Source of the DNA: Chrysopilus asiliformis
Lineage: Eukaryota > Arthropoda > Insecta > Diptera > Rhagionidae
DNA length: 64,000 bases
Reading direction: 5' to 3'
NCBI GenBank assembly: GCA_964034945.1
Contig: OZ035962.1
Coordinates: 50,214,231 to 50,278,230, forward strand
Below, one piece after another: positions 9,885 to 21,088 of this stretch (positions are counted from its first letter, which is position 1; every line of letters starts with the position of its first letter). The position numbers were made by a program, and so were the translations under genes. The notes beneath the pieces are model-generated. The model was not told where the DNA came from, did no database searches, and saw only the letters and a list, made by a program, of their open reading frames with translations.

Positions 9885-10362
9885 CCCGTATGGTGATATT
9901 CGTATCAAAATTCGAACAGTTGTACCAAAATTCCACTTTGACGTCAAACTTTCCAAAAAGATTTTTTTAAATTTATTCCAATCGGATTTTGATGTATGTT
10001 TTATGTAGAATTATATCCTAAATAACTTTTGTTCTTGGACTTTTTTGGTAAGATGTGCCGTTTTTGAGATATTCGCACAAAACATTTTCGTTTGTATGAG
10101 GTCCCTCCCCTAACGGTCCATTTTTGCCCATTAACGAACTTAGCCTTGCATTTTACGAAAAACGAATCTGCGTAAAATTTCAAGTCTTTAGCTCAATCCG
10201 TGCGCCCGCAATCTGCGCCACAGACGGACGGACGGACATGCAAAATTCAAATTTTTCATCATTATAAACACTGGTGTAATTCATTTTTGTCTGTGATAGC
10301 GGGATCTTGGCGTTACAAACGGTAAGGCAAATCTAATATATCCTTTGGTTTCACCATACGGG
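9885..10362 (+). mobile_element. MITE family C, copy 1
   Basis: Short inverted ends CCCGTATGGTGATATTC and TTTCACCATACGGG bound a non-coding body with fixed landmarks: CAATCCGTGCGCCCGCAAT, a GACGGACG run, TCATTATAAACACTGGTG and GGGATCTTGGCGTTACAAAC. The outer flank ATAACAAAAGCTATAATTGC with a small TGCCA/TGGCA hairpin is conserved in all copies and may belong to the element. Seven copies of differing completeness are in this window. Confidence 0.7.
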
Positions 10363-10375
10363 TATAAAAAAAACA

Positions 10376-11400
10376 AAGCAGTCATTGGGACTGCCGACAG
10401 AAGTGATAACCTTAAACTATGAAATAACAGATTTTTTTTGGATTTTGAAATTATTTGTAGTATCAAAAATTAATATTTCATAATTTGTAAATTAAAATCA
10501 TTAACATTAGTCTGGTTTTCACATCTATCGCCACTCCGAGCAACAATTACATATACACATTAGCTGTTTTTTTTGAATGATCCATATGGATCAGTTATCC
10601 GGATCATTAACCCTATTCCTGTCAGGCTGTGAATTTCGAACCAATATAGATGATTTAATACATGTTTTAACGCAAAATCAATTTAACAAAAAAACATAAA
10701 ATTTATTCTATATAACAGTAGCGTAGTGACCAATAATAAAATACATTAAATTGATTTTGCGTTAAAACATGTATTAAATCATCTATATTGGTTCGAAATT
10801 GAATAGTGACTCACAGTCACAGCCTGACAGGAATAGGGTTAAAAAAAGCAGCTTTTATCAACCAGTTCAAGCTGTGAGAAATCTTTTTTAGAGAAGAAGC
10901 TTTATTAAAAAACTGCAGTTGAAACGCGCAATTGGTAAATCCAACAGACTTTTTTAATATCTCGAGTTTTTTTTTTTGAGCGCAGTTTTTCTTTCGTGCA
11001 GTTGTGGAAGTAAACTTTTTCTATTGTAAAGTTTTTCTAAAATGAAAATTCAAGACCTCGGTGCAAAAAGCGGTCATGTCCACTTTTTTGCGAAAATGAG
11101 TTATTGATGCCAAATGCAAGAATAAACGAATGCGCACATTTGGCTGCAAAGAGCATACTTTTTAGAGGCCTGTGTAAAAAGTTATTAAAGAAAAGATGCA
11201 TTGTTTCATATAATTTGACGCGGAATTTTTTCCAAAATTTTTTTTTTTATTCTGGGAGTTTTGTTTTGTTAAATTGAATATTTTCTTATTTTTTTATTTT
11301 TTTACGTTTTGTGGAAAGCAAATGCTGACGCCAAACCATAAGTTTTTACCCATCCAAAAATCGCCCAACGCGCCTAAAGAAGTTATCACTTCAAAAATAA
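10376..11400 (-). mobile_element. Repeat family D, copy 1 (with nested MITE)
   Basis: In reverse orientation to the copies at 30907 and 53120. The ends carry AAGTGATAAC in inverted orientation (near 10397 and 11386). Landmarks include AGCAACAATTACATATACAC, a GATCCATATGGATC palindrome, AAGCGGTCATGTCCACTTTT, GCCAAATGCAAGAATAAACG and AAATCGCCCAACGCGCC. No coding frame. It is interrupted at a TTAA by the piggyBac-type MITE. Class unknown. Confidence 0.65.
10611..10838. mobile_element. piggyBac-type MITE
   Basis: A 228-bp element with inverted ends CCCTATTCCTGTCAGGCTGTGA / TCACAGCCTGACAGGAATAGGG (quoted ends: CCCTATTCCTGTCAGGCTGT). Target duplication TTAA on both sides (10607-10610, 10839-10842). 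Longer internal arms (AAATTGATTTTGCGTTAAAA and its complement) make it foldable. TTAA target and CCC-type ends are diagnostic of piggyBac transposition; it encodes nothing and needs a transposase from elsewhere. Confidence 0.85.
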
Positions 11401-11844
11401 CTGTTTTGTAAAAGTATGCTAAAAAATACAATAAGGTTCTTAGGTGATAGTTGCGAAACCCTGAATCAAATGCATAAATTTTCTTGAAATCACTGAAAGC
11501 AAAAAATCCCAAAAGGCTCCTCCTCTTCTACGTGTCACTTTTTTTAAATTGCGGATACATGCTCTTAGTGTGTTTTAAGTAGGGTTTGTCAAACGGGATC
11601 CCGGGATTTCGTGGTTAAAAATGTGTCGGAATTTTCCGTAGTCAATTTGTTTTGTAATTCCTCATTTGCAAAATGTTTACGGTAACCGAGATAAAAAATT
11701 CTGCAGTATCAATTGTCTAGAAATCATTGCAGAACCAAAAGTTGGAGACAATTTTCGGCAGGTTTTTAATAGCATTTAGTCTCAAAAAGCCGGCGATAAT
11801 TTGAATTGTCAATTGGGTAAGCATGTAAAATTTTAGTGAAAAAA
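11401..11844. other. Unassigned sequence
   Basis: No gene seen. Around 11580-11660 there is an AGGGTTTGTCAAACGGGATC stretch with no partner in this window. Confidence 0.4.
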
Positions 11845-11887
11845 ACATAACAAAAGCTATAATTGCCAATCTGGCAATTATTCAAAA

Positions 11888-12198
11888 CCCGTATCGTGAT
11901 ATTCGTATCAAAATTCGAACAGTTGTACCAAAATTTCACTTTGAAGTCAAACTTTCCAATCCATTTAACGAACTTAGCCTAGCATTTTACGAAAAACCAA
12001 TCTGCGCAAAATTTCAAGTCTCTAGCTCAATCCGTGCGCCCGCAATCCGCGCCACAGAAGGACGGACGGACGGACATGCTAAATTCAACTTTTTTTTATC
12101 ATTCTAAACACACTGGTGTAATTCATTTTTTTGTGTGATGACGGGATCTTGGCGTTACAAACGGTAAGGCAAATCTAATATACCCTTTGGTTTCACCA
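11888..12198 (+). mobile_element. MITE family C, copy 2 (internal deletion)
   Basis: Starts CCCGTATCGTGATATTCG, loses about 200 bp of the body, then rejoins at AACGAACTTAGCCTAGC and runs through the GGACGGAC run to TTTGGTTTCACCAT. The right end lacks the final ACGGG. Confidence 0.65.
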
Positions 12199-12205
12199 TT
12201 TATTA

Positions 12206-12400
12206 TTTATTTTATGTGTATGTTATTTATTATTTATTTTAAACCAGACTAATGTTAATGATTTTAATTTACAAATTATGAAATATTAATTTTTGATATT
12301 ATAAATAATTTCAAAATTCAAAAAAATTCTGTTATTTAGTTTAAGGTTATCACTTCTGTCGGCAGTCCCAATGACTGCTTTTTTTGATTTTTTTTAACCT
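12206..12400 (+). mobile_element. Repeat family D, copy 2 (3' fragment)
   Basis: AAACCAGACTAATGTTAATG through TCTGTCGGCAGTCCCAATGA, matching one end of family D only. Confidence 0.65.
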
Positions 12401-12979
12401 TTTGCGTAAAAAAATGAAGAGCTCCCAGCCGGCAGGTAACACTCATTCACTGCCCTCTTCATAAGGGGGAAGAGTGGTATGTTGAGGATACCGTTAGAAC
12501 GGTAGAACCACGTTGGAATTTGTTCGGTGCAAGTTCTACACGTTGATTAAAACGGCTCAAATTTTTTTCAGGTGCGAAATTGGAGAATTTCTTTCCTTTT
12601 AAAAATAAGTGGCCCCAATGCGCAGACCAAATATGGGACCTAAGGACACTTTTAATTACACGGGGGTTTTTTTTAATGACCACGTGTTATACATACCACT
12701 TATTTCAGAAAAAAATTCTTGACCAGTAGGATATGTATGAATTTAGTTTCGGATTACTTTAAAATCACGAATTCGCGGCGACTAAGATAAGAACACGGTA
12801 AGCACATGGTCATTCAAAGTTCAAAATTTTTCTTACCTCAGACCACGTTTTCTCAGGTGTTCGATGGCAATCAAGGCGGCTTTTAGGCTGGATTTGTTGA
12901 AATCACAGCAAATTTGCTGTGTTCAAATCGCAATTTAGCACTTTAAATACCACTTTAATTCTTGATAATAAAACTTCGT
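12401..12979. other. Unassigned sequence
   Basis: A 74-codon minus-strand frame (12459-12683) covers part of it, but I recognise nothing in the peptide and see no splice context. Confidence 0.3.
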
Positions 12980-13237
12980 TTAATTTCCACTAAATTTTTT
13001 ACTGTAGTAAAAGCCACTGATTTCACTAAATTCACTAACTGGACTGATGAAGATCTTGAACTTTGGATCCTCATCCGGTCCTATCGAAATTTCTATAATT
13101 CCTATTGTTCGCTTGGTATATCCTAAGCGAGCAAACAGGCTTACTCCATTGTGAGTCGTTGGTATGGATTTGGCAATGGTAATTCGCATATTAATTGTTC
13201 GGTAAGTGTATAGGGTTCTGACATTAGTGATGGCCAT
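12980..13237 (-). CDS. Short unidentified frame (MAITNVRTLY...)
   Basis: 85 codons from ATG to TAA, with a coherent mix of residues (RTINMRITIAKSIPTTHNG, LGYTKRTIGIIEISIGPDED, ISGFYYSKKFSGN). It could be a fragment of an unrecognised TE or viral-like protein. No family recognised, no neighbours in the same frame, no introns visible. Confidence 0.2.
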   Translation of the reverse strand: MAITNVRTLYTYRTINMRITIAKSIPTTHNGVSLFARLGYTKRTIGIIEISIGPDEDPKFKIFISPVSEFSEISGFYYSKKFSGN

Positions 13238-13273
13238 TTAGAATTTATGGTTTTAACATTTTGCAACATATCA

Positions 13274-13472
13274 GCCCTACCGTTTGTAACATCAAGATCC
13301 CGTTATCACAGACAAAAATGAATTACACCAGTGTGTTTAGAATGATAAACAAAATTGATTTTTGCATGTCCGTCTGTGGCGCGGATTGCGGGCGCACGGA
13401 TTGAGTTAGATACTTGAAATTTTACGCAGATTCGTTTTTCGTAAAATGCTAGGCTAAGTTCGTTAAATGGAT
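13274..13472 (-). mobile_element. MITE family C, copy 3 (partial)
   Basis: Reverse-oriented: CCTACCGTTTGTAACATCAAG through AATGCTAGGCTAAGTTCGTT. The outer end and half of the body are missing. It abuts K copy 2. Confidence 0.65.
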
Positions 13473-13540
13473 CTTTCTGAGTTAATTGGGGACCATATTT
13501 CTGAGTTAATTTGGGAACTGAACTATTTTCGAGTTAATTA

Positions 13541-14407
13541 TGGTAGATCTCCATTACTGAAGCATTCGACGTGTGCAAAAAATTGCATATAAATAGAAAG
13601 AGACAAATCTCTGTAATTGTCAGTGGAAAAGACAGAAGACGAACGCGATGTTTTATAGGTAGTTTTATAGGATATACGTCATAGGAATTTGAACCTTATT
13701 CCATGACCACAACACTCAACTTTCAAACATTAGCTAGACTTCAAAAAAATCTCCCAACCGTGTGACAGTTGACATCGTCTTTAAATATTGTAATAAAATG
13801 GATTCGGATAGCAAAAAATTACTAATCGATATAATTTTCGCACAAGTGCGGTGACAATGAAGACCGTGTCGTAAAAAAAGGAGAAAGTTCTGGGTTCATG
13901 AATATTACAAGGATCGGGACATAAATGGGGCATTTGTGAGCGTTTTTGGAGCATTACGTTGTATACGCGATCCGAGTTTCTTCTGCAAAAATTTGCGAAT
14001 AACGGCCACACAATTTGAAGAGCTTCTCCAAATGGTTGGGCTATTAATTGAGAAGCAAGTAGTGATTCGTGAACCACTATGCGTAATTTTACAGCAGTCA
14101 AACAAGAAATGTCAAAACACAACTTAAATGTATTGGACCTCACTATTTGTTTACGGAGAATGTGTGAGTTTAATTTTATAGTTGCACACGATCTTTATAG
14201 GAAAAGTTAAAGTCGTTCAACTTCATCTACAAACGCGACATCTGCCGACGTGTGCGTCCTATAAAAAAACTACTAATGCGACATCTGGCGACGTATTGCA
14301 TTTTTTTTGCACACGTTGTTCTCTCTCTTTTTTACGAAGGCCTTTTTACGTAAGTGTGTCTCTATATTTTTGCACACGTCGAATGCTTCAGTAATGGAGA
14401 TCCACCA
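13541..14407 (+). mobile_element. PIF/Harbinger element O with TTA target duplication
   Basis: 867 bp bounded by TGGTAGATCTCCATTACTGA and its inverted partner TCAGTAATGGAGATCCACCA; the inverted ends extend about 40 bp through GACGTGTGCAAAAA. Target duplication TTA at 13538-13540 and 14408-14410, confirmed by the uninterrupted site GTTAATTATAATTAAAT at about 1544 in K copy 1. A 3-bp TTA duplication is characteristic of PIF/Harbinger. Only an N-terminal piece of transposase remains inside, so it is an internally deleted derivative. Confidence 0.85.
13798..14103 (+). pseudogene. PIF/Harbinger (HARBI1-like) transposase N-terminal piece
   Basis: The frame starts MDSDSKKLL, passes two stop codons (TGA, TGA) within about 20 codons, then reads RRKFWVHEYYKDRDINGAF, FFCKNLRITATQFEELLQMV and EKQVVIREPL. 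The RRKFWVHE and FF..LR.T...FEELL blocks are the standard N-terminal signature of animal Harbinger transposases, upstream of the DDE domain. The catalytic DDE region and the companion MADF/Myb gene are absent, presumably by internal deletion. Confidence 0.8.
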
Positions 14408-14839
14408 TTATAGTTAAATAATTATTAGGAATACTTTTTTCATATAAATTTGAAGATTAAAAGACTAGAAGGTTTGCCCGTCAACAGATGTCAAGTCAAA
14501 ATTATTTCCAAGTTATAGCCACAACAATTACTTTTAATTCCATGCAGGGTTTTGTTGCCGACAGTTGCCGCCCGGAGCAGCTAGCGTGGTTTTAATTAAT
14601 TTTATGCAAAAAACAGGAAAGCAAAGTAAAGTGATATATTTTGTTTAATACAATTTTGAAGTGGTATAAAATGTTGGTAGGTTTAATCCTGCTCTTAGAC
14701 GTCAATCTTTGTATTTTTATAATTTTATGAACTGCGTTGAAAGTTTTATGATATCATAGCCGAAAGTTTTATTGCATGCAGGTGTTTCATAGATGAAAGT
14801 TTTATGACATCTATAATTTTAATCAATATTTGCTCTAGC

Positions 14840-14861
14840 AATTACATTTTGCCCAACACTG
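14840..14861. mobile_element. hAT-J type terminus (tip only)
   Basis: GCAATTACATTTTGCCCAACACTG-type end, as at 9249 and 49092, with no preceding CAATTA array. Confidence 0.5.
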
Positions 14862-15107
14862 CTTTGAGCCATTGTCAGAATATCTCGGTAGTCGAAAATA
14901 AATCTTTTGATAAGCCTAGTATAGAGGGAAATGGGTGATATCGTCCCCGAATCAATGGAAATCGAAGTAATTCGCACCTACCATAATTCCATTTCCCACC
15001 CAGGCTCGGGTAAATGTTACAAAATAATCGGATGGTCTTATTGGATTCCAGATATGAAGAAAAGAATAGCGATTTTATCGAGAATTGTCTGAAGTACATT
15101 TTGTATG

Positions 15108-15335
15108 CACTAAACATAACAAAAGCTTTAATTGCTAATCTGGCAATTATTAAAAATCCGTATGGTGATAAGGCAAGTTTAAGTGAACGGCGAACAGTTG
15201 TATCAAAATTCGGATTTTTTTTTATCATTCTAAACACACTGGTGTAAATTATTTTTGTGTGTGATGACGGGATCTTGGCGCTACAAACGGTAAGGCTAAT
15301 TTGATATACCCTTTGGTTTCACCATATATACCCGT
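15108..15335 (+). mobile_element. MITE family C, copy 4 (strongly deleted)
   Basis: ATAACAAAAGCTTTAATTGC, ATCCGTATGGTGATAAG, a gap that removes the microsatellite, then TTTATCATTCTAAACACACT to TTTGGTTTCACCATATATAC. Confidence 0.65.
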
Positions 15336-15337
15336 AG

Positions 15338-15391
15338 CACCTACTTGTAGTTGTGGATGGATTCACTCAATTTACAAAACTACCCGGTAAA
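15338..15391 (+). pseudogene. LTR-retrotransposon integrase motif fragment
   Basis: HLLVVVDGFTQFTKLPGK matches the segment around the first catalytic Asp of gypsy/BEL integrases (VVVDGFTKFTKL). Only about 18 codons remain. Confidence 0.45.
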
Positions 15392-15628
15392 ATCTAATAT
15401 ATAGGATATTTCTTTAATTAGCATTTTATATGTTCTTATTTAGAAAAAAGTTTATGTTTACGGACTATGTTTATGCTTTAATTAATTTAATGTGTCATAT
15501 AAAGGTAACTCAACTTCTATGTTTTGATAAAATTATTCCTTTTGAGAAGAGATATATAGTTCAAAACATTCAAAAGCAAAATTTTGCTATCGAAATGTAC
15601 TGTTGTATTTTAAGTTCCTAAAAAAAAG

Positions 15629-16440
15629 AAGGCAGGGGAAACTCTAACAAAGAAGCGGCAACCTCAGCTTATCCAAGGGGATCTATCCCTCATCTAGGAA
15701 GGCAGCAAATGCCCAGCCCATTCGCATCTAAAACCCAATCAATGCTGTTGTCGATAAAATGTGAAAAATTCCCCGAAACTGTCGAATTTATGAATGAGTC
15801 TATTAATTACTCTAAAAACATCAGTATGCTTACATCAGAATGGAGCGATCATATTTTTAAAATTGCAAGGGAAAAATCGCAGTGCCTAGGTTTCTGGGAC
15901 GCTGCAAAATATATTTCGCACCAGTCGATGTCCTTAGCATTTACAAGACAAGACCTACATTCGACCGAGACTTGAGTATAATTCGTATATTTGGACTGGA
16001 GCACCAAAAACTGTCCTGCAACTGATGGACCAAATTCAAAAACGTGTGATCCGACTGATTGAAGACAAGTCTTTGACAGATTCATTACCGTCTCTGAGGC
16101 ATCGTCGCTCTGTTAGGGTACTCAGCATATTCTATAGATATTTCCATGGGAAATGTTCCACCGAAATTTCCCAACTCATTCCTCCATGGTATATTTTCAC
16201 TAGACCCTCTCGCGCACGACTTCTTTCATGAGCCCCCTCGTTTTCGTACAGTAAAGTTTAGGAGTTCCTTCATTCTGCGAATGACGCGAATGACAAGACT
16301 TTGGAATGATTTACCATCCGATATGTTCCCCCCGACAGAAGTTCAAGGAGAACATAAACCGACATATCCTTTCGTGCTTCCGGTCATCCTGATCTGTGCT
16401 TCGGCAATAAAGGGTCTTCCCCTAACCTCTGGCTGAAACT
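15629..16440 (+). pseudogene. LINE ORF2 C-terminal relic, frameshifted
   Basis: Changing frames give the post-reverse-transcriptase segment of a non-LTR element: WSDHIFKIAREKSQCLGF; LEYNSYIWTGAPKT; LMDQIQKRVIRLIEDKSLTD; HRRSVRVLSIFYRYFHGKCS; and a terminal RSSFILRMTR..LWNDLPSDMFP block. This order is typical of the C-terminus of jockey/CR1-like reverse transcriptases. At least three frameshifts and internal stops. The catalytic domain itself is absent, and an A-rich stretch follows near 16441. Not related closely to the LINE at 36563-40928. Confidence 0.65.
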
Positions 16441-16773
16441 ATAAAAAAAAATCAAATGTTCAATGCACAACAGAATAACAATCTTCGAGCCTGAGATTTT
16501 TAAAATAATTCGCACTGCCGAATTAAATCGGATGGTGAATATTTATACTTCTTGTAAGTTTCTATGATTCACCCAATAAATAAACAATTTCTGTAATAGA
16601 GAGCAGGACAAGTTGACACTACTGTGTCTTGCGAAGGCTTCGCACTCCCCTGAGCCCGAAACAACCATGAATGTTCACGATGACAGTGCCATAGTTGTAG
16701 TGGATCTGATGCAGGTTTAATAGAAAAAACTTTCACGACTGATAAAGGCGAAGCTAAATGTTCATTCATTTTT
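16441..16773. other. Unassigned sequence with a short F-family patch
   Basis: No gene. Only AAAAAACTTTCACGACTGAT (16723 onward) is shared with the Harbinger MITE F at 35513. Confidence 0.4.
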
Positions 16774-17749
16774 AAAAGCTTTTATTTAGCTCGCTATCTT
16801 GTCTGTCTGTCTGTCTGTCTGTTTGTCGGGGTCAAATCTTGCAATCAAATTTTGACCCACTTCCACTTGTCCGATTGACTTGAAATTTTGCACACTTATA
16901 TAAGTCCGATGACAATACAATATTTTCACTACTTCGTCCTTGTAAGGATAACGGAAGGTCCTGTAAGGATAACGTAATTATCCTTTTCTCCAAATTTTGC
17001 GGAAAAAAATCTATTCTGGGGGTTTTTGGGGTCGCTGAATCCGAATCTGTCATTAAAAAGTCTGTAAGGATAACGGAAGGTCCTGTAAGGATAACGTGAT
17101 TATCCTTTTCTCCAAATTTTCCGGAAAAAATCTATTCTGGGGGTTCTTGGGGTCGCTGAATCCGAATCTGTCATTAAAAAGTCAGTAAGGATAACGGAAG
17201 GTCCTGTAAGGATAACGTGATTATCCTTTTCTCCAAATTTTCCGGAAAAAAATCTATTCTGGGGGTTTTTGAGGTCGCTGAATCCGAATCTGTAATTAAA
17301 AAGTCTGTAAGGATAACGGAAGGTCCTGTAAAGATAACGTGATTATCCTTTTCTCCAAATTTTCCGGAAAAAAATCTATTCTGGGGGTTTTTGGGGTCGC
17401 TGAATACGATTCTCAAGTTAAAAAGTCTGTAAGGACATCTCAAATGTAAGGATATATATTCGAAGACTAAAAAGAACAAAATAAAAAAATTAAAAAATAA
17501 AAATTTTAAAAAAAAGCTTTTATTAAAAAAGAATGCACTAAAAAGAAAAAAATAATTTTCTGGACGCTGTGTATCACAAATATAAAAGCTTTTAAAAAGC
17601 GAGATAAAGCATAAAACAATAAAATAAAAACTTATCTCGCTTTTAAAAAGCTTTTGATACACAGCGTCCAGAAAATTATTTTTTTCTTTTTAGTGCATTC
17701 TTTTTTAATAAAAGCTTTTTTTTAAAATTTTTATTTTTTAATTTTTTAT
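16774..17749. mobile_element. Foldback element S2
   Basis: Same architecture as S1 but with about four 121-bp units. The palindrome arms end at 17607 and start at 17632; the right arm lacks about 9 nt (after AAAAAGCTTTT), so this hairpin is slightly asymmetric. Confidence 0.75.
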
Positions 17750-18880
17750 ACTCTTCATTAGCTTGTAATTACAGCTATCTAACATAATCAGCTCCATTTT
17801 TTCTGACTATCTGAAGGAATTAAAGAACGTTGCTCTAGATTTTAAGCAAGCGTAGTCAAACCATCTCTCATGACCAGATTTTCCGCAACCTTCTTTTTGG
17901 CTATTTCCTACCGCAAATTTAATGCAATTTTCTAATCTCTACTTTGTCCCCCTTAAATATTCCCGACTTACACTTTCTTCAATTTAGATAAGAATTTCAT
18001 GGGTTCAAATGACTCCGCAACACTGATCCTTTTAAAACGAATTTTCATAACGACTGCTCTCGTACCAGTCGATAAACACTAATGTTTGAGTTTCGTCCAC
18101 TTAAGAATGCTGTTTAATTGTTGTCGCGTTGGCAAAAACGAAATAAAATGTTGAATGCGTCCCTTAATTGTCTAAACATTACTCGTATTTGCCTTTTCCT
18201 TAAAAAAAAAACGAAATTAAATTCGCCTTTACATCGTGATCAAGTTGAAATTTTCAAATCGCTGATGAAAAGAGATCTTTCACACACAGCGAAATGAAAA
18301 TTACTCTTGCTTGTGGAGGCCAACAGCGGAAACCGGTTGTAGTGCGGAAAGAGGGAGGGAAACACATCTTGGCAGCAAGAAAGTGCTATAAAATTGAATT
18401 GAATAGAAATTGCTGACAGCAAAAAAAAATCTTTTGTATTTAACCTCAACCATTTGTGTTTATTTCTGACATTTTTTTGTTGTGATTGTTAAAAATTTTT
18501 CCCAAAAACGTAAAACCTTTTCATTTGGCTAATCCGGGGAAATTCTAAAACGATTTTCGGAGACTTTTCTATTTTGTTTTTCAAAGGAAAAGTGTGCGGA
18601 AATCCATCTAGAATTGCATAAAAAACTGCCGGCTGGCCGCCCGACTTATATAAATACTTTTCACTTTTTTGAAAGAAAATTGTTATTTGTTTACTTTTCA
18701 AAATATGTCGAATTTAAAACAAATTTTAAATTTGCCGCTACTGTCAAGATTGTATTTAAATTTTCGCCGCCAGAGGGAAAATTAACCACCTGTACAAAAT
18801 AATACCCTTAGCGATCTTTCCAGATCGTTATTTATCGAATTTGCCAAGAATCCTACTGCTGGTTTTAAACTAATTGGAAA
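17750..18880. other. Unassigned sequence, possibly host
   Basis: More mixed composition than most of the window and no repeat partner seen apart from a short GGAAACCGGTTGTAG..CGGAAAGAG match (18329-18355) to the hairpin at 20383. No convincing exon found. Confidence 0.4.
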
Positions 18881-18985
18881 CAAGAATATAAGATTTCTCA
18901 AAAGCTTTTAAGTTCTTTCCGGTTTTTTGGTATTCTAAAAGTTAAACAAAAAACTTTAACCCTGCAACGACGGGTATGTAAGCTA
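18881..18985 (-). repeat. Diverged P-family end
   Basis: AAGCTTTTAAGTT..GGTTTTTTGGTATTCTAAAA..AAAAAACTTTAACCCTGCAACG is a diverged reverse copy of the P head sequence. Confidence 0.45.
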
Positions 18986-19307
18986 ATCTTACAACAAATA
19001 TCAATTGAGATTATCCATTTGATATATTTTTAATGCAAGCAACTAAAAACAATTATGAAAGTGTTTTAAATCCAGCAATATATAGAAACAGCAACCCTAC
19101 TTTTTGACATTAAATAGAAGAAAAAATCAAAGTGAAACGAATTAATTAAAATATCGAAATTTTAATCGGAATGTGTCTTACAAAGGCGTTTAAGTGATTA
19201 GTATTGTGTTTTCAAGGTATGTGTAAGTGAATTTAAAAAAAAAACTATTCGGTCCTATTTGGATAACCGAATTGCCGTGGTTATGCGAAAAGAATAATGC
19301 AGCCATT
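18986..19307. other. Unassigned sequence
   Basis: AT-rich, no frame or repeat recognised. Confidence 0.4.
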
Positions 19308-19313
19308 TTTATA

Positions 19314-19840
19314 CCCGTATGGTGAAACCAAAGGGTATATTAACTTTGCTTTACCGTTTGTAACGCCAAGATCCCGTCATCACACACAAAAATGAATTAC
19401 ACCAGTGTGTTTAGAATGATAAAAAAAATTGAATTTTCCATGTCCGTCCGTCTGTCTGTCCGTCTGTCCGTCCGTCTGTCTGTCTGTCCGTCTGTCTGTG
19501 GCGCGGATTGCGGGCGCACGGATTGAGCTAGAGACTTAAAATTTTGCACAGATCCGTTTTTCGTAAAATGTGAGGCTAAGTTCGTTAATGGGCAAAAATG
19601 GACCATTAGGGGGGGTACCCCCCATACGAACGAAATCGTTTTTTGTGAATATCTTAAAAACGGTGCATCTTATCAAAAAAGTCCAAGAACAAAAATTATT
19701 TAGGATATGATTCTACATAAAACTCCCATACATCAAAATCCGATTGGAATAAATTTAAAAAAATCTTATTGGAAAGTTTGACTTCAAATTGGAATTTTGG
19801 TACAACTGTTCGAATTTTGATACGAATATCACCATACGGG
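19314..19840 (-). mobile_element. MITE family C, copy 5 (full length)
   Basis: 527 bp in reverse orientation from CCCGTATGGTGAAACC to AATATCACCATACGGG. The tetranucleotide block (GTCCGTCC/GTCTGTCT, 19441-19500) is long here. The 69-codon frame over it is translated microsatellite. Confidence 0.75.
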
Positions 19841-20024
19841 TCTCCAATGATTGCCACATTGGCAATTATAGCTTTTGTTATGTTTTTATTTAATTTTTAA
19901 TTTCGTAAACTAAAATTATTTGAGCTATTTCGATACTATTTCCTTGAAAGTGCGTGACAGCTTTTCTGCTATGAAAATTTTTCATCAAGATGCGGATTCT
20001 GCATCAATACAAAAAATATTTTTT

Positions 20025-20770
20025 TAAAAAAAGCTTTTATTTTTAAAAAAATGTACTAAAAAGGACAAAATAATTTTTTGGGTGCTGTGTCATAGAATAA
20101 GGAAACATAGAAAAAACTCTGCCGAACAAATTTTCGACAAATTTCCCCGTCGAAGGGGGGGGGGGGGGAAGGTACCTATAATTTACTAGCTACGGCCTAA
20201 AAGTTAAATACTTTTAGACTAGGGAGCACGAAGCAAAGAGAATCATTTTCGTCGTATCTATTCAATGAGATGGAGGAATCGAATGGATAATTTCGGATCC
20301 TCTTGCTTCCTCTCACGGTGGAAAAATTTTCTCTAAAAATTTGTTCTAAGAGTTTATTCTCTAGATTCTTTTTTCTCTGGCTGTGTATCACAACTGGAGG
20401 ACATCGGCACGCGACCGGGACCTCTGGCGAGAGACATTGCGGCAGGCCAAGACCGGAAACCGGTTGTAGCGCCGAAAGAGAGAGAGAGAATCACACATAA
20501 AAGCGAGATAAATATTTGTTTTATTTTATTTTTATGATTTATCGCGCTACAACCGGTTTCCGGTCTTGGCCTGCCGCAATGTCTCTCGCCAGAGGTCCCG
20601 GTCGCGTGCCGATGGCCTCCAGTTGTGATACACAGCACCCAAAAAATTAGTTTTTCCTTTTTAGTGCATTTTTTAGTACATTTTTTTTCAATTTTTTTTT
20701 ATTTTATCCTTTTTAGTCATTTTGTATTTGGTTTCTATTTATCTTTATTTGTATTTGTTTTAATAAAAGC
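20025..20770. mobile_element. S-like foldback variant with GC-rich hairpin
   Basis: The outer blocks (AAAAAAAGCTTTTATTTTTA, CACTAAAAAGG, GGTGCTGTGT and their inverted partners to about 20700) resemble the S palindrome. The inner arms (20383-20472 and 20544-20635) are instead GC-rich and nearly perfect complements containing GGAAACCGGTTGTAGCGC and GACCGGGACCTCTGGCGAGA, around a 72-nt spacer with an AG run. Frames on both strands across the arms mirror each other and are not genes. A stretch of 13 G lies at 20157-20169. Confidence 0.65.
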
Positions 20771-21088
20771 TTATTAAAAAAAAAATATTTTATCCTTTTT
20801 AGTAATTTTGTATTTGACTTGTATGTTTATTTATATTTGTACAGCGCTTATAATTTATATATATTTTTCGATATTTCTAAGAATAACACTATGAGATTCA
20901 TATTCAACGTTGGCCGAAGCCATTCAATCCTAAATCCTATATATTTGTTTTATGTTATCCTGACAAACTTCTTAATGCCAGAATCTGATTCAACGAGCGA
21001 GCTAAATTAAAGCTTTTAAAAATGGATGTTTGTCTGTTTGAGATTACAAAACTCAAAAACTACGGGACCGATTTTTACGCGGTTTTTT

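Larger units (their letters stand above)
13478..14839. repeat. Repeat family K, copy 2 (split by Harbinger element)
   Basis: Segments 13478-13540 and 14408-14839 together match the three K pieces at 1505-7175. It lacks P1 and S1 at the sites where copy 1 carries them, and copy 1 lacks the Harbinger element, so each serves as the empty site of the other. Confidence 0.75.

Noticed and set aside
20303..20638. Two overlapping frames with the same HRHATGTSGERHCGRPRPETG peptide on opposite strands
   Set aside because: The mirror peptides simply reflect the inverted arms of the hairpin.
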